64,000 nt of DNA from Massilia violaceinigra. GTDB lineage: Bacteria; Pseudomonadota; Gammaproteobacteria; Burkholderiales; Burkholderiaceae_D. Shown one piece after another: positions 10,092 to 19,205 of this stretch. The notes beneath the pieces are model-generated. The model worked only from the letters and a program-made list of their open reading frames with translations. It did not search any database and was not told the DNA's origin. The stretch is from positions 5,766,001-5,830,000 of the forward strand of contig NZ_CP024608.1 in the NCBI RefSeq assembly GCF_002752675.1, given 5' to 3'. Made by a program: the position numbers and the translations under genes. Each line of letters begins with the position of its first letter. Positions within the stretch are counted from its first letter, which is position 1.

Positions 10092-11729
10092 TTATTTCGG
10101 CTGGCGATTCAAGGTGTCGTCCCCGGAGGCGGGCGCGACATCAGGAAGTTTTCTTATGTCTCGCATCCAGGTACGCCCGCCATCGGCACTCGAGAATATG
10201 CGAACGTCCCGATCGATATAAAGCAGTACGGATTTTTTCACGACCATCCTGGTACTTTTCAACGGAGTTTCCGCTAGCAAATCTGTCCAGGTACGCCCCC
10301 CGTCCTTCGAATGCCTGATACGTGAGCTGGTGACAAATGCCCCGCCGACATGACAGAGCGACCATGCTTCATTCTTGTTAAGCATCGCGAAGTCGTGCAC
10401 GATGGACACAAAGCCGCCGCAGGCATAATCAAGTTTGCTCCAGCTTGCTCCCTCATCGTGAGAAAGGTGGGGCTTCTGAAAAAAGCCGGTGGAATATACT
10501 GACTCACCGTTGCTGCCAATCTCTTGAATCTCCTGCGGCACACGGGACACTGTCCATGTCCGTGTCGCCAAATCGAGGGAATGTATTTCCTTGCCCGGAA
10601 GGATCAAAAGATACTTTCCATTGTGAATCGCGGCTCGGCTTGGCATGTTTACATGCGGTAAAATGCCCATCCCCTGCAGATTTGCAAGTTCACCCCATCG
10701 GCTACCGGGAGTGTTCATTCGACTGTGCAAAGAGATTTTGCCCTGAGCAATACTCATCACGAACAGTTCCCCATTGACTTCGGCCACATGCGCTATCAGG
10801 CCGTTTTCAATCGGGATGTCCAAATCCACCCAAGTAAGACCGCCATCCGTCGACTGCTTGAGCATGCCCTCTTCCCCGCCCACCGTGATGTGCATGCGGC
10901 TTCTCGCATACAGGGCAGTGATCTCGCGAGGGTCATCCAAATCGATATTCCTCCACTCACCCGACCTGCTACGCAACAGTAATTGCCCCAGATTGCTACC
11001 GGCGAGTAGCTCACCGTCCGGCAATTCTTGGGCTGCATTCAAAGAGTAAGTGCTCGTTTTAGACAGCATGACCCGAAGCGCGGGATCCTTCGCACCTTCC
11101 CAGGCAATGCGTTTTTCGGTCTCGGCCATCTTCTTGACCATGCCGCCAATCAGCGCTCCGGTTATACCGTACTGCAACGACATCGGGATTGCCTGACCGG
11201 ACGCACCCACGCCTGGCGTAGCCACTTTGCGCCATCCGATCACTGCGGTGTCGCTGAGGTCTTTCGCCAGCGCTGGAAATTCCTTTGACAGGGTACGGGC
11301 GAGATCGACCTGTTTATCATAAATAACGAAAGTCGCCTTTCCTTCGCCGATCGGCTGGTAGATCAGCGTTCCCAGGTTGGTCAATGCCCCCGGCCGTACC
11401 GCGAAGTCGAACCCCGCCCCTATCTCGGGCGTACTTTGCAGGCCAACGATGCGTTGCAAGCGATAATTTCCTTCAGGAAGATAGCCGGCGAAGATCTTCG
11501 ATGTATGCCGGCTATGCGACACTTTCAGTTCCAGCTTAAATTCCTTGTCCATACCAGAAATTACATTGAGGTGTGTCCAGCTATGAGGTTGCGTATCTGG
11601 CGTGTTGGCAAACACACGGATCGCCACGAAACCTTGATGCTGAGAGACATTATTTCCCCCTTCCGTTGCGGCGGCAGAAGCCGAGGCGCAACAAGCGGCC
11701 AACCACAGCAAAGCGATCAGTTGTTTCAT
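10092..11729 (-). CDS. Secreted Asp-box (BNR repeat) beta-propeller protein
   Basis: The 545-residue product starts with a signal peptide (MKQLIALLWLAACCASASA), so it should be exported. The C-terminal two thirds carry Asp-box repeats of the S-x-D-x-G-x-x-W type (STDGGLTW, SHDEGASW, SKDGGRTW, SADGGRTW). These mark sialidase-like or Ycf48-like propeller blades. The N-terminal third (about residues 25-200) has no motif I recognise. The frame is open upstream to a TTG at 11792, but ATG 11729 puts the signal peptide at the very N-terminus and is preferred. It is transcribed towards the NRPS but separated from it by about 1 kb. Asp boxes alone do not show glycosidase activity, so the function is unknown. 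Confidence 0.8.
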   Translation of the reverse strand: MKQLIALLWLAACCASASAAATEGGNNVSQHQGFVAIRVFANTPDTQPHSWTHLNVISGMDKEFKLELKVSHSRHTSKIFAGYLPEGNYRLQRIVGLQSTPEIGAGFDFAVRPGALTNLGTLIYQPIGEGKATFVIYDKQVDLARTLSKEFPALAKDLSDTAVIGWRKVATPGVGASGQAIPMSLQYGITGALIGGMVKKMAETEKRIAWEGAKDPALRVMLSKTSTYSLNAAQELPDGELLAGSNLGQLLLRSRSGEWRNIDLDDPREITALYARSRMHITVGGEEGMLKQSTDGGLTWVDLDIPIENGLIAHVAEVNGELFVMSIAQGKISLHSRMNTPGSRWGELANLQGMGILPHVNMPSRAAIHNGKYLLILPGKEIHSLDLATRTWTVSRVPQEIQEIGSNGESVYSTGFFQKPHLSHDEGASWSKLDYACGGFVSIVHDFAMLNKNEAWSLCHVGGAFVTSSRIRHSKDGGRTWTDLLAETPLKSTRMVVKKSVLLYIDRDVRIFSSADGGRTWMRDIRKLPDVAPASGDDTLNRQPK

Positions 11730-11923
11730 TTTGTTCTTTCTTTCAGTAGTCGTCGCTGACAAACCCAAGACCAACACGTGCGGCCAGGTCAAGAATACTC
11801 CTGGCTATCGGTGGCGCATTTACCGATAAAACTCGACTCGCGCTCATTGTTTCCGTGACGAAAGTAAAGCTGCCTCGATTTGATGACCGCGACATGCATC
11901 CAACCTCCGGCTCGCCCAGAAAT

Positions 11924-12023
11924 GTTTTCCGTACTTTTTCCGTACCCAATGAAAAAGGGGCTGGCGATCTATCGCAAGCCCTTGATTTCATTAGCATCGT
12001 TGATTGGCAAGGGAAGTTTCGAA
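11924..12023. repeat. Direct repeat copy A: decayed tRNA-Val 3' end plus terminator
   Basis: This aligns without gaps to 16028-16127, with 83 of 100 bases identical by my count (63 of 71 in the left part). The matching partner is the T-loop and 3' end of tRNA-Val plus its terminator. Here the tRNA half is degraded and no functional tRNA can be folded. The hairpin GGGCTTGCGAT/ATCGCCAGCCC followed by CTTTTTC on the minus strand is still intact, so it may act as a leftward terminator shielding the BNR gene. It may be an attachment-site duplication. Confidence 0.75.
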
Positions 12024-12412
12024 TGTACCATCCCGGTAAGAATAGAACATCCCACAATGCTCCGCCAGAGGAACGGGTAGTCGCTTCAAGCGCTCATGGT
12101 TACTGCAGAGCACGCTATCATCACATACGGATGCCGCAATTTCCCCCAAATTGTGAGGCTCCACGTCCACACGTGGGCTGATAGTCTCGCAGGAAACATG
12201 CGGCGACGCCGATCGATATCCTTGTCGACATCGTGATGTTGCGCGGGCTGCGCGCCACTATTTTCAAAGCGCGACCCAAGCGCTAACCTGAGTGCGGTAT
12301 GTATACGACACCCTGAGAGATTGGGGCGGATGACATGGCCACAGCAGCGTGCGCGGGTGCGTTACATCGTGGCTCGACAGCAGCAGATGCCGAGGCAATC
12401 GAGGAGGTCAGG
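12024..12412. other. Gene-free stretch between repeat copy A and udk
   Basis: About 390 bp without a frame that I can support. It is more mixed in composition than its neighbours. It lies downstream of udk, and I see no strong hairpin with a T-run directly after the udk stop. Confidence 0.4.
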
Positions 12413-13054
12413 TCAGGGCCGCTTCAACTGGCCGATGACGCTCGCCACTTTCGTCGTGATCACATCGATTGCCGGGCCATTAGCACCGTGAGGCAAAATG
12501 ACGTCGGCGTGACGCTTGGTCGGCTCGATGAACTGCTTGTGCATCGGCCGCACTGTTTCCAGGTACTGGCCGACAACGCTTTCAACCGTACGCCCGCGTT
12601 CGGTAATATCCCTTTCCATGCGGCGGATGAAGCGGACATCGGGAGCGGTGTCGACAAAGATCTTCAGCGACATCATTTTGCGCAGGTCTGCGTCATACAA
12701 GGCAAACAGGCCTTCGATCACGATGACCGGGGCAGGTTTGACTGGAATGGTTTTGTCGGAGCGGTTGTCGATCGTGAAATCGTACTCTGGCATCTCGATC
12801 GGCTCGCCGTTACGCAAGGCCTGGATATGCTGTACCAGCAGCGGCCAGTCGAATGCCTGCGGATGGTCGTAATTCTGCTTGCGGCGGACTTCGGGAGTGA
12901 GATCGGTTTGGTCGCAGTAGTAATCGTCCTGCATCACGACCGACACCATATCGGCACCAAACGAAGCTAGTACTTGCTGAGTCACCGTTGACTTGCCACT
13001 GCCGCTTCCGCCAGCGACACCAATGACAAACGGAGGGGAAGAAATCTTATTCAT
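12413..13054 (-). CDS. udk: Uridine kinase
   Basis: This 213-residue P-loop kinase phosphorylates uridine and cytidine to UMP and CMP in pyrimidine salvage, in the cytoplasm. The Walker A loop GGSGSGKST lies near residues 15-23. The family features QDDYY (about 42) and YDHPQAFDW (about 62-70) are present. The length matches bacterial Udk (about 210). It stands alone, with a good match to a -10 (TATCAT) only a few bases before the ATG, so a very short leader is possible. It lies inside the 4-kb segment bracketed by the tRNA-Val repeats. The window also has upp at 29875-30525, the other uracil-salvage gene, but not linked to it. Confidence 0.93.
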   Translation of the reverse strand: MNKISSPPFVIGVAGGSGSGKSTVTQQVLASFGADMVSVVMQDDYYCDQTDLTPEVRRKQNYDHPQAFDWPLLVQHIQALRNGEPIEMPEYDFTIDNRSDKTIPVKPAPVIVIEGLFALYDADLRKMMSLKIFVDTAPDVRFIRRMERDITERGRTVESVVGQYLETVRPMHKQFIEPTKRHADVILPHGANGPAIDVITTKVASVIGQLKRP

Positions 13055-13428
13055 CCCCGCATGATACCGGAGCGGCGCTGGAACTGACAGGGTAAAGGCG
13101 CTGAAGCCGGCTCTTTATGTTTCGAAAGACCGCCTTTTACAGCAGGTCGAGGAGCAAAGCTGTTGGGGCAGCGGGAGGTCGCTAAACCTCAGGAATTTTG
13201 CCGTTGCGTGTCCGTTTGGGGTGGGGATTGAATCAGTCAATGCAACACACCGTTCACAATCGTCGACCAGGAAACAGGCTGTGTATGTTGGCGCTGCATT
13301 CGCTAGAGTTCGTGCATGAAAAACAAATCGATTGATCTCGTGCGCGGGCACAGCACAAGTCGGCCGTGCCGCGCCCGCCCCGTCAAAACCCGTTCAACCT
13401 GTCTGGCCCGCCCATTGGAGACCATATC
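13055..13428. other. Divergent intergenic region, nothing recognised
   Basis: This 374-bp stretch lies between the starts of the leftward udk and the rightward membrane-protein gene, so it should contain both promoters. The frames in it lack family signatures. No clear repeat or RNA was seen. Confidence 0.4.
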
Positions 13429-13797
13429 GTGAATCCGTGGTTTCTTTCCGGCAGCATACTGATGATCATCGTGGGCGTGGTGCACTCGGTGTTTGGCGAG
13501 CGCCTGATTTTCAGCCGATTGCGAGCCGGGGGCCTGATTCCGACCGATGGCGGCAGTCATTTGCTCGAGCGCCATGTGCGCATCCTGTGGGCTACCTGGC
13601 ATCTCTCCAGCGTATTGGGCTGGGCAGCGGCGTTCATCCTGCTTTACGCGTCCAATGCGGCGGTGCCGGCGTTGGTCATCGACGCGCTCGTGGTGGCTGC
13701 GGCAGCGGGCGGCATGTTGGTGCTGGTGGGGACCCATGGCAAGCATCCGGGCTGGATCGCACTGCTGATAGTGGCGCTGCTGGTGTGGTACGGGTGA
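13429..13797 (+). CDS. Small integral membrane protein
   Basis: The product is about 122 residues with roughly four hydrophobic segments: near residues 5-22, 52-72, 74-96 and 104-121. I chose GTG 13429 because GGAG at 13417-13420 is at ideal distance. An ATG at 13366 would add 21 polar residues without a ribosome site. No catalytic motif is visible; the segment between helices 1 and 2 is basic and ends in LLERHVRILWATWH. It precedes the TetR gene by 75 bp on the same strand and may be its target or simply a neighbour. Function unknown. Confidence 0.7.
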   Translation: MNPWFLSGSILMIIVGVVHSVFGERLIFSRLRAGGLIPTDGGSHLLERHVRILWATWHLSSVLGWAAAFILLYASNAAVPALVIDALVVAAAAGGMLVLVGTHGKHPGWIALLIVALLVWYG

Positions 13798-13833
13798 AAG
13801 CCTGGAGCGGAAAACCATGATGATCGGCAAGTT

Positions 13834-13839
13834 TATAAT
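13834..13839 (+). promoter_or_regulatory. Candidate -10 box for the TetR gene
   Basis: A perfect TATAAT lies 33 bp upstream of the GTG start of the TetR gene. No good -35 box is seen at 16-18 bp spacing, so this is tentative and may need an activator, or the gene may be read through from the membrane-protein gene. Confidence 0.35.
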
Positions 13840-13872
13840 AGCGCGCTCATCGTTCACTTTCGTGAGACCAAT

Positions 13873-14427
13873 GTGAAAATCAGGCTGACGCGGGATTCCT
13901 GGCTGCAGGCGGGCTTCCATGCTCTGGACAAGTACGGCTACGAGGCGGTGTCGGCACAGGCCCTGGCGCGGCGTTTGAACGTGACCCGCGGTTCCTTCTA
14001 CCATCACTTCGCGAGCAGGCAGGATTTCATCGCTCAGCTGCTGGGCCGCTGGGAGGTGGAGTACACGGTCGACGTGATCAGCGAGGCGCACAGCGCCGCC
14101 GATCCGCTGGCCATGCTGCAGCGCTACATTGCTGTGGTGGCGAAACTCAAGCCCGGACGTGAAGTTGCCATTCGTGCCTGGGCGGGCAAGGACAAGCGGG
14201 TGAACGAGCTGTTGCAGCGGGTGGACGGGCTACGGCTGGAGTTCGCGCGTGAATCCGCGCGCGCCCTGCTTCCCCCTTCCGCCAAGGGCGCCGATGTCGA
14301 AGCGCTTGCGCAGCTGGCATTCCTGGCACTGATCGGCCTGGTGCACACAGGCGGTCAAGGCGACGGGCGATTCCACCAGTTATTCGCCTACCTGACAGAC
14401 TTTGGTACACGCTTGCGCAACGATTGA
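13873..14427 (+). CDS. TetR/AcrR family transcriptional regulator
   Basis: The 184-residue protein has the classic N-terminal helix-turn-helix (about residues 8-55), with the recognition part ALARRLNVTRGSFYHHF. A helical ligand-binding/dimerisation domain follows from about 60 to 180. It starts at GTG 13873. Such repressors usually control adjacent genes. The candidates are the small membrane protein upstream and the glycosyltransferase starting 113 bp downstream on the same strand. The ligand cannot be told from sequence. Confidence 0.88.
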   Translation: MKIRLTRDSWLQAGFHALDKYGYEAVSAQALARRLNVTRGSFYHHFASRQDFIAQLLGRWEVEYTVDVISEAHSAADPLAMLQRYIAVVAKLKPGREVAIRAWAGKDKRVNELLQRVDGLRLEFARESARALLPPSAKGADVEALAQLAFLALIGLVHTGGQGDGRFHQLFAYLTDFGTRLRND

Positions 14428-14539
14428 CCTCGCAACAATAGCAAACGGCCGCCGCCGCTCGAGGGCAGTTCGCTTTCCGGTGAGTGACTGCCATCGGCCA
14501 ACATCGGAATGCAGCGATCACCAAACAATAAGGGCAAAA

Positions 14540-15883
14540 ATGGAAGCCGTGACAACCGAAAGCAATTCTGATTTGGCAGCAGTACGCACGACGGCGCACG
14601 GTATGTTCAATCAGTCCCAGAAACCGCTCGTCATCATTACCACCAGCGGAACAGCTGGCGACTTGCTTCCGTTCGTCAGGTTAGGCCAGTGCTTGCTTGA
14701 ACGCGGACATCGCGTAATGATGCTCATACCAGGCTTCCATGATGCGACCGTCCAGGCATCAGGCCTTCCTTTTCAAACCTTCGGCACCCATGAGGAGTTT
14801 CAGGCCCAACTAAACGACCCCGACCTTTGGGATGAACGCAAGGGTTGGGGGGTGGTCTGGAAGGGATTGGTACCTCACCTCAATGCCATGTGCCAGCTCA
14901 TTGAGCGGCTTCCAGCCGAGCAATCGTGCGTGGTGTTATGCCACCCAATTCTCGTTCCGATGGCTGCGCTTGCAAGGGCGGCTCGACCGGATTTGCGGAT
15001 TGTTTGCCCATATCTGGCCCCGTCGAACCTGTGCAGCAGTCATGACATGCTCACAGCGGGGTCGTTGCGTATTCCATCCTGGATTCCGATCAGTTGGCGA
15101 CAGGCGCTGTGGAGACTGATTCACAAGGGCTGGATCGATCCCCTCACCTTGCCGAGCCTTAACGCAGCACGAGGCCAACACAAGCTGCCACCAGTGCGGC
15201 ATTTCTTCGAGCATATGCTGACAGTGCCTGATGCGTCGCTGGGCTTGTTCCCAAGCTGGTTCGCCACCGTTCAGCTTGATTGGCCTCAGCCTTTCACGGA
15301 AGGTGATTTTGTGAGTGCTCGCATAAGCAGCCCGGCCGCGTTGTCACCCGAACTGGAGCGATTTCTGTCCGATGGAACCGCACCGATTGTTTTCACTCCA
15401 GGGACAGGACACCAGCATGCTGCACGCTATTTTAATGTTGCAGCGAATGCATTGAAGCAGCTCGGGCGACGCGGACTCTTCATTACTCCACATGCGGCAC
15501 AACTGCCTGATTCATTACCGTCTGACATCATGTGGCAACCCCATGCACCTTTCGATGCACTGCTGCCACGAGTGGCAGCAATTGTGCACCACGGTGGCAT
15601 AGGGACCACTGCGGAGGCCTTTCGTGCAGGAATACCTCAACTCATTGTGCCATTTGCCTACGACCAGTTCGATAACGGTCTTCGTGCCAAGCGATTAGGT
15701 GTTGCTAAAGTCTTGCTTGCAAAGCGCCTGACGACCACCCGAATGCAAAAGCGACTCGCCTATTTACTCACATCGCGCGATGTAGCGCGGGCATGCAGCA
15801 CTCTTGGAAAGAAATGCACGCCGAAACCGGGGTTGCCTTGGCTGTTAGATTGCATTGAAGAAGCGCTGTTCCAAACATCCTGA
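14540..15883 (+). CDS. Family 1 (MGT/UGT-type) glycosyltransferase
   Basis: The product is 447 residues from ATG 14540, which has AAGG just upstream; the longer frame back to 14402 overlaps the TetR gene and reads as non-coding. The N-terminal Rossmann part holds TSGTAGDLLPFVRLGQ (about residue 34), the acceptor-side motif of GT-B enzymes. The C-terminal donor-binding signature HHGGIGTTAEAFRAGIPQ is followed by PFAYDQFDN, as in macrolide, flavonoid and rhamnosyl transferases. It probably transfers a nucleotide-activated sugar to a small lipophilic acceptor. Acceptor and sugar are unknown. Base composition is somewhat less GC-rich than in flanking core genes, consistent with transfer. Confidence 0.88.
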   Translation: MEAVTTESNSDLAAVRTTAHGMFNQSQKPLVIITTSGTAGDLLPFVRLGQCLLERGHRVMMLIPGFHDATVQASGLPFQTFGTHEEFQAQLNDPDLWDERKGWGVVWKGLVPHLNAMCQLIERLPAEQSCVVLCHPILVPMAALARAARPDLRIVCPYLAPSNLCSSHDMLTAGSLRIPSWIPISWRQALWRLIHKGWIDPLTLPSLNAARGQHKLPPVRHFFEHMLTVPDASLGLFPSWFATVQLDWPQPFTEGDFVSARISSPAALSPELERFLSDGTAPIVFTPGTGHQHAARYFNVAANALKQLGRRGLFITPHAAQLPDSLPSDIMWQPHAPFDALLPRVAAIVHHGGIGTTAEAFRAGIPQLIVPFAYDQFDNGLRAKRLGVAKVLLAKRLTTTRMQKRLAYLLTSRDVARACSTLGKKCTPKPGLPWLLDCIEEALFQTS

Positions 15884-16027
15884 ACCTGCGCGAACGCCTC
15901 GGCGTTATCAGGCGCAGAATGTGTGGGGCATGCAGGTAGCGCGAGCTCCGTGCCCGCCTGGATATAGTTGAGTTTGACCAGGTAGTTCTAGCGCTTACGA
16001 AAGGCGCAGGTTCCGCCATGACGGATA

Positions 16028-16127
16028 GTTTTCCGTAATGTTTCCGTGCCCAATAAAAAAGGGCCTGACGATTTTTCGCAAGCCCTTGATTTCATTAGTA
16101 TTCTTGGTGGGAAGTGCAAGTTTCGAA
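16028..16127. repeat. Direct repeat copy B: tRNA-Val 3' end and terminator
   Basis: This intact partner of 11924-12023 covers the tRNA T-loop to CCA (16105-16127) and about 77 bp downstream, including the terminator. The identity stops inside the T-loop. The two copies bracket 4.0 kb holding udk, the membrane protein, TetR and the glycosyltransferase. Confidence 0.75.
16055..16087 (-). terminator. Intrinsic terminator after tRNA-Val
   Basis: Read on the minus strand, AAGGGC pairs with GCCCTT across a loop and is followed by TTTTTT, 18 bp past the tRNA CCA end. It should end transcripts coming from dnaQ and tRNA-Val. Confidence 0.75.
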
Positions 16128-16179
16128 CTTGCGACCCCTGCAGTGTGAATGCAGTGCTCTACCCCTGAGCTAACCTCCC
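16105..16179 (-). tRNA. tRNA-Val (anticodon CAC)
   Basis: A full cloverleaf can be written: acceptor GGGAGGT/ACTTCCC, D arm GCTC/GAGC, anticodon stem CTGCA/TGCAG with loop TTCACAC (anticodon CAC, reads GUG), and T arm GCAAG/CTTGC with loop TTCGAAA. The discriminator A and CCA are encoded. Length 75 nt. It lies 37 bp downstream of dnaQ on the same strand, so the two may share a transcript. Confidence 0.95.
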
Positions 16180-16216
16180 GAAGCGGGGCGTATTATGACA
16201 TACGTTTCGCGAAACG

Positions 16217-16921
16217 TCACGCTTCTGCGTAATTTCTCCAAATACAGTTTCCCTTCACCGCCTTGTCCAGCCCGCCAAGCACGCTTTCATGCTCGGCCAG
16301 CTCGTCCGCGCTGGCGGCCAGCACGATCACCTCGGCCAGCGCCACCGCTTCCAGCATTCCGCCGCTGCCGGCCGACTCATCCTCCACATCCATCGACAGG
16401 CTGTTCTGCCCGCGCGTCATCGACAAATACACATCGGCCAGCAACTCGGCATCGAGGAGCGCGCCGTGCAGCTTGCGGTGCGCGTTCGACACGCCATAGC
16501 GGTCGCACAGTGCATCGAGCGAGTTGCGCTTACCGGGATGCATTTCCTTGGCGTTGACCAGGGTATCGATCACCCCGCTGCAATGCTCGGTAAACGTCGG
16601 CAGCCCGAGCAGCTTGAACTCGTTATTCAAAAACCCCAGATCGAACGGCGCGTTATGGATGATGACTTCGGCGCCCTGGATGTACTCGCGTAACTCCTGG
16701 GCAATCTCGGCGAATTTCGGCTTATCGCGCAAAAACTCCGTGGTCAGGCCGTGCACCGCCAGTGCGCCCTCTTCCGAATCGCGCTCCGGATTGATGTAAC
16801 GGTGGAAGTTATTCCCCGTCAGCATACGGTTATGCAGTTCGACGCAGCCGACCTCGATGACACGGTCGCCCGTGCGGGGATTCAGGCCGGTGGTTTCGGT
16901 ATCGAGGACAATTTGGCGCAT
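16217..16921 (-). CDS. dnaQ: DNA polymerase III epsilon subunit (3'-5' proofreading exonuclease)
   Basis: The 234-residue protein is the proofreading subunit of the replicative polymerase. The DEDDh exonuclease motifs are visible: ExoI VLDTETTGL (5-13), ExoII HNAPFDLGF (89-97) and ExoIII HGALLDAEL with the catalytic His/Asp (about 152-160). A C-terminal tail that in the family binds the alpha subunit follows. ATG 16921 was chosen because MRQIVLDTETTG is the usual family start; the frame is open further upstream but overlaps rnhA. It follows rnhA by 70 bp on the same strand, a common arrangement in proteobacteria. Confidence 0.97.
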   Translation of the reverse strand: MRQIVLDTETTGLNPRTGDRVIEVGCVELHNRMLTGNNFHRYINPERDSEEGALAVHGLTTEFLRDKPKFAEIAQELREYIQGAEVIIHNAPFDLGFLNNEFKLLGLPTFTEHCSGVIDTLVNAKEMHPGKRNSLDALCDRYGVSNAHRKLHGALLDAELLADVYLSMTRGQNSLSMDVEDESAGSGGMLEAVALAEVIVLAASADELAEHESVLGGLDKAVKGNCIWRNYAEA

Positions 16922-16991
16922 GGTAATCTGGGTGATGAGTGAAACAAGGCGCGCAGTATAACAAACCAGGCGCGCGGCCAGCGACGTCCGC

Positions 16992-17429
16992 TCAGCGGCG
17001 GACGGTCTCGACCCCGCGGTTGGCGAGTACGTCGGCCCGCTCGTTGCCCGGATGGCCATTGTGGCCGCGCACCCATTTCCATTCCACCGCGTGCTGCGCC
17101 TGCGCCAGATCGAGCGCCTTCCACAAGTCTTCATTCTTGACCGGTTCTTTCGCCGCGGTTTTCCAGCCACGCGCCTTCCAGCCGTGGATCCATTCCGAAA
17201 TGCCCTTCTGCACATACTGGCTGTCGGTATGCAGCACCACTTCGCACGGACGCGTGAGAATGCTCAGCGCCTCGATCACCGCGCGCAGCTCCATGCGGTT
17301 GTTGGTGGTATTGAGTTCGCCGCCACAGATTTCCTTCTCGTGGCCGTCGGCCACCAGCAAGGCACCCCAGCCGCCGGTGCCGGGATTGCCCTTGCACGCA
17401 CCGTCGGTAAAAATCTCTACTTTGCTCAT
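16992..17429 (-). CDS. rnhA: Ribonuclease HI
   Basis: This 145-residue enzyme cleaves RNA in RNA/DNA hybrids (primer and R-loop removal). The catalytic residues of the family are seen: D in [11 protein letters not shown] (about 8-18), E in [13 protein letters not shown] (about 48), D in HTDSQYV (about 70), and H/D in the C-terminal [12 protein letters not shown]. Full length. It sits between the methyltransferase gene (26 bp upstream) and dnaQ and is probably co-transcribed with them. Confidence 0.97.
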   Translation of the reverse strand: MSKVEIFTDGACKGNPGTGGWGALLVADGHEKEICGGELNTTNNRMELRAVIEALSILTRPCEVVLHTDSQYVQKGISEWIHGWKARGWKTAAKEPVKNEDLWKALDLAQAQHAVEWKWVRGHNGHPGNERADVLANRGVETVRR

Positions 17430-17455
17430 CCTGGCTTTCTCTGCTTTCGCTGTCT

Positions 17456-18229
17456 TTACTTCCGATTAGTGGCGGGCACCGCTTGCGGCGCCGTCGCCGA
17501 TTTTTTATTCCAGGCAGGACCGATCATGGTCATGCCCTTGACGCGCTTGATCGCATGCACCATGTACACCGCGCCCAGATACGGCCACCAGCGCTGTCCG
17601 GCCGGCTCCATGAAGGCATAGCGCTCGATCCACTGCGCCGTACGGCAAGGCGGCGCATAGCAGCCGAAATGGCTGCGGCTCACGCCCAGATTGAGCAATT
17701 TTAACCAGTCTTTCATACGTGGCATAGAAATGAATTCACCCGCCACCGGCAAATAGGCAGAGCGCGTCACGCGTCTGAGCCCCTGGCGCAAGCCCCACAA
17801 ACTGGCCGGATTGAAGCCGCAGATGATCAGCTGGCCCTCGGGAATGAGCACCCGCTCGACCTCGCGCAGCACCTGATGCGGCTCGGCCGCAAATTCGAGC
17901 ACATGCGGCATGACCACCAGGTCCAGGCTTTGCGACGCGAACGGCAGCTCGGCGAAATCGAGCGCCACGGCAATCTGACGCTTGCCCGCGCCCAGCGCCA
18001 CCTGCTCGTGCGACGAGGTGCGCATGGCCGCCTGCCACTTGTTCGGCATGCGGCTGGCGGCCAGCGCATCGATCTGCGGCAAGCCGATCTGCACCGCGTT
18101 GTAGCCGAAGATATCGGCCGTCAGCTCGTCGAGGCAAGCCTGTTCCCACGCGCGCACGTAAGCGCCTGCCGGCGTCTGCAGCCAGTCATCGAGCGCTATA
18201 ATGGATTTTTCGGATGCCGCGCTATCCAT
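17456..18229 (-). CDS. SAM-dependent class I methyltransferase (UbiE/type 11 like)
   Basis: The 257-residue product has a methyltransferase domain of the type 11 fold: [19 protein letters not shown] gives the motif II region, followed by [21 protein letters not shown] and the post-strand motif [14 protein letters not shown]. The usual glycine-rich motif I is weak, so the cofactor loop is atypical. ATG 18229 leaves 27 bp to the divergent gloB; the frame continues upstream only as a shadow of gloB. A methyltransferase divergent to gloB and upstream of rnhA is a conserved neighbourhood in betaproteobacteria. The substrate is unknown. Confidence 0.85.
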   Translation of the reverse strand: MDSAASEKSIIALDDWLQTPAGAYVRAWEQACLDELTADIFGYNAVQIGLPQIDALAASRMPNKWQAAMRTSSHEQVALGAGKRQIAVALDFAELPFASQSLDLVVMPHVLEFAAEPHQVLREVERVLIPEGQLIICGFNPASLWGLRQGLRRVTRSAYLPVAGEFISMPRMKDWLKLLNLGVSRSHFGCYAPPCRTAQWIERYAFMEPAGQRWWPYLGAVYMVHAIKRVKGMTMIGPAWNKKSATAPQAVPATNRK

Positions 18230-18256
18230 GCCTACCCCTTTGCCGACACCTTCACT

Positions 18257-19054
18257 ATGACGTATCCGACGCCCCGCCCCTTGAGCGTGCTCGCCGTCCC
18301 CGCGTTCAAGGACAATTACCTGTGGCTGATCCACGATGGCGTGCACGCCGCCGTGGTCGACCCCGGCGACGCCGCGCCCGTCATCGCGGCCCTGGCCGCG
18401 CATCATCTCACGCTCACCGCCATTTTACTCACCCATCATCATGCTGACCACATTGGCGGCGTACCGGGACTGCTCGCGCACGCGCAGGTCCCAGTGTACG
18501 GCCCGCGCGCCGAAAGCATCGCCACGGTCAGCGTGCCGCTCGGCGAGGGCGACCTGGTCGAGGTCCCCGGCCTGGGGCTGGCCCTGCGCGTACTGGAGGT
18601 ACCCGGACACACCCTGGGCCACATCGCCTACCTGCGCGAGGGAACCGGCGAACACTGGCTGTTCTGCGGCGACACGCTGTTTGCCGGCGGCTGCGGGCGC
18701 CTGTTCGAAGGCACGCCCGGGCAGATGCGCGCGTCCCTCGCGCGTTTTCTCGCGCTGCCGGACGACACGGCCGTTTATTGCGCCCACGAATACACTCTGT
18801 CCAACCTGCGCTTCGCCGCCGCGGCCGAACCCGCCAACGCGCTGATCGCGCAGCGCATCGTGACGGAAACGGCCAAACGCGAGCGCGGCATCCCGACCGT
18901 GCCCTCGACCATCGGCCTGGAAAAAGCCACCAACCCTTTCCTGCGCGACCGCCACCCCGATATTGTCGCCAACCTGGTGGCCCTGGGAAAACTGGACCCG
19001 CGGACGCCGCAAGCCGCCTTTGCCGCCCTGCGCACCTGGAAAAACACGTTCTGA
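18257..19054 (+). CDS. gloB: Hydroxyacylglutathione hydrolase (glyoxalase II)
   Basis: The 265-residue cytosolic metallo-beta-lactamase-fold enzyme hydrolyses S-lactoylglutathione to D-lactate and glutathione, the second step of methylglyoxal detoxification. The binuclear metal motif [10 protein letters not shown] (about residues 59-68), further ligands in [11 protein letters not shown] and CGDTLF, and a late His in [10 protein letters not shown] are all present. The C-terminal glutathione-binding domain (about 170-265) is complete. It diverges from the methyltransferase gene with a 27-bp gap. Confidence 0.97.
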   Translation: MTYPTPRPLSVLAVPAFKDNYLWLIHDGVHAAVVDPGDAAPVIAALAAHHLTLTAILLTHHHADHIGGVPGLLAHAQVPVYGPRAESIATVSVPLGEGDLVEVPGLGLALRVLEVPGHTLGHIAYLREGTGEHWLFCGDTLFAGGCGRLFEGTPGQMRASLARFLALPDDTAVYCAHEYTLSNLRFAAAAEPANALIAQRIVTETAKRERGIPTVPSTIGLEKATNPFLRDRHPDIVANLVALGKLDPRTPQAAFAALRTWKNTF

Positions 19055-19205
19055 TAAACATCAAACGTCTGTTAAATGCCACGCCAGCACAGTTGATGTA
19101 AAGACAGCACACTCAAGGCGCCAGAACTCGGCTAAGATATTCTACAAAGAAACAGTGTGAATAATCACATGCCGAGACGATACCCAAGCGCGGCCCACCA
19201 GCCCG

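Noticed and set aside
9794..10318. 174-codon plus-strand frame beside the BNR gene
   Set aside because: Part of it overlaps the BNR gene, composition is atypical and no family features are seen; possibly decayed sequence but not a supportable gene.
11743..12057. 104-codon minus-strand frame upstream of the BNR gene
   Set aside because: It spans the tRNA-Val-derived repeat and terminator hairpin, so it is unlikely to be translated; no motif.
12000..12075. Possible second tRNA gene at repeat copy A
   Set aside because: Only the T-loop and a little of the 3' end resemble tRNA-Val; the T stem, anticodon arm and acceptor stem cannot be formed.
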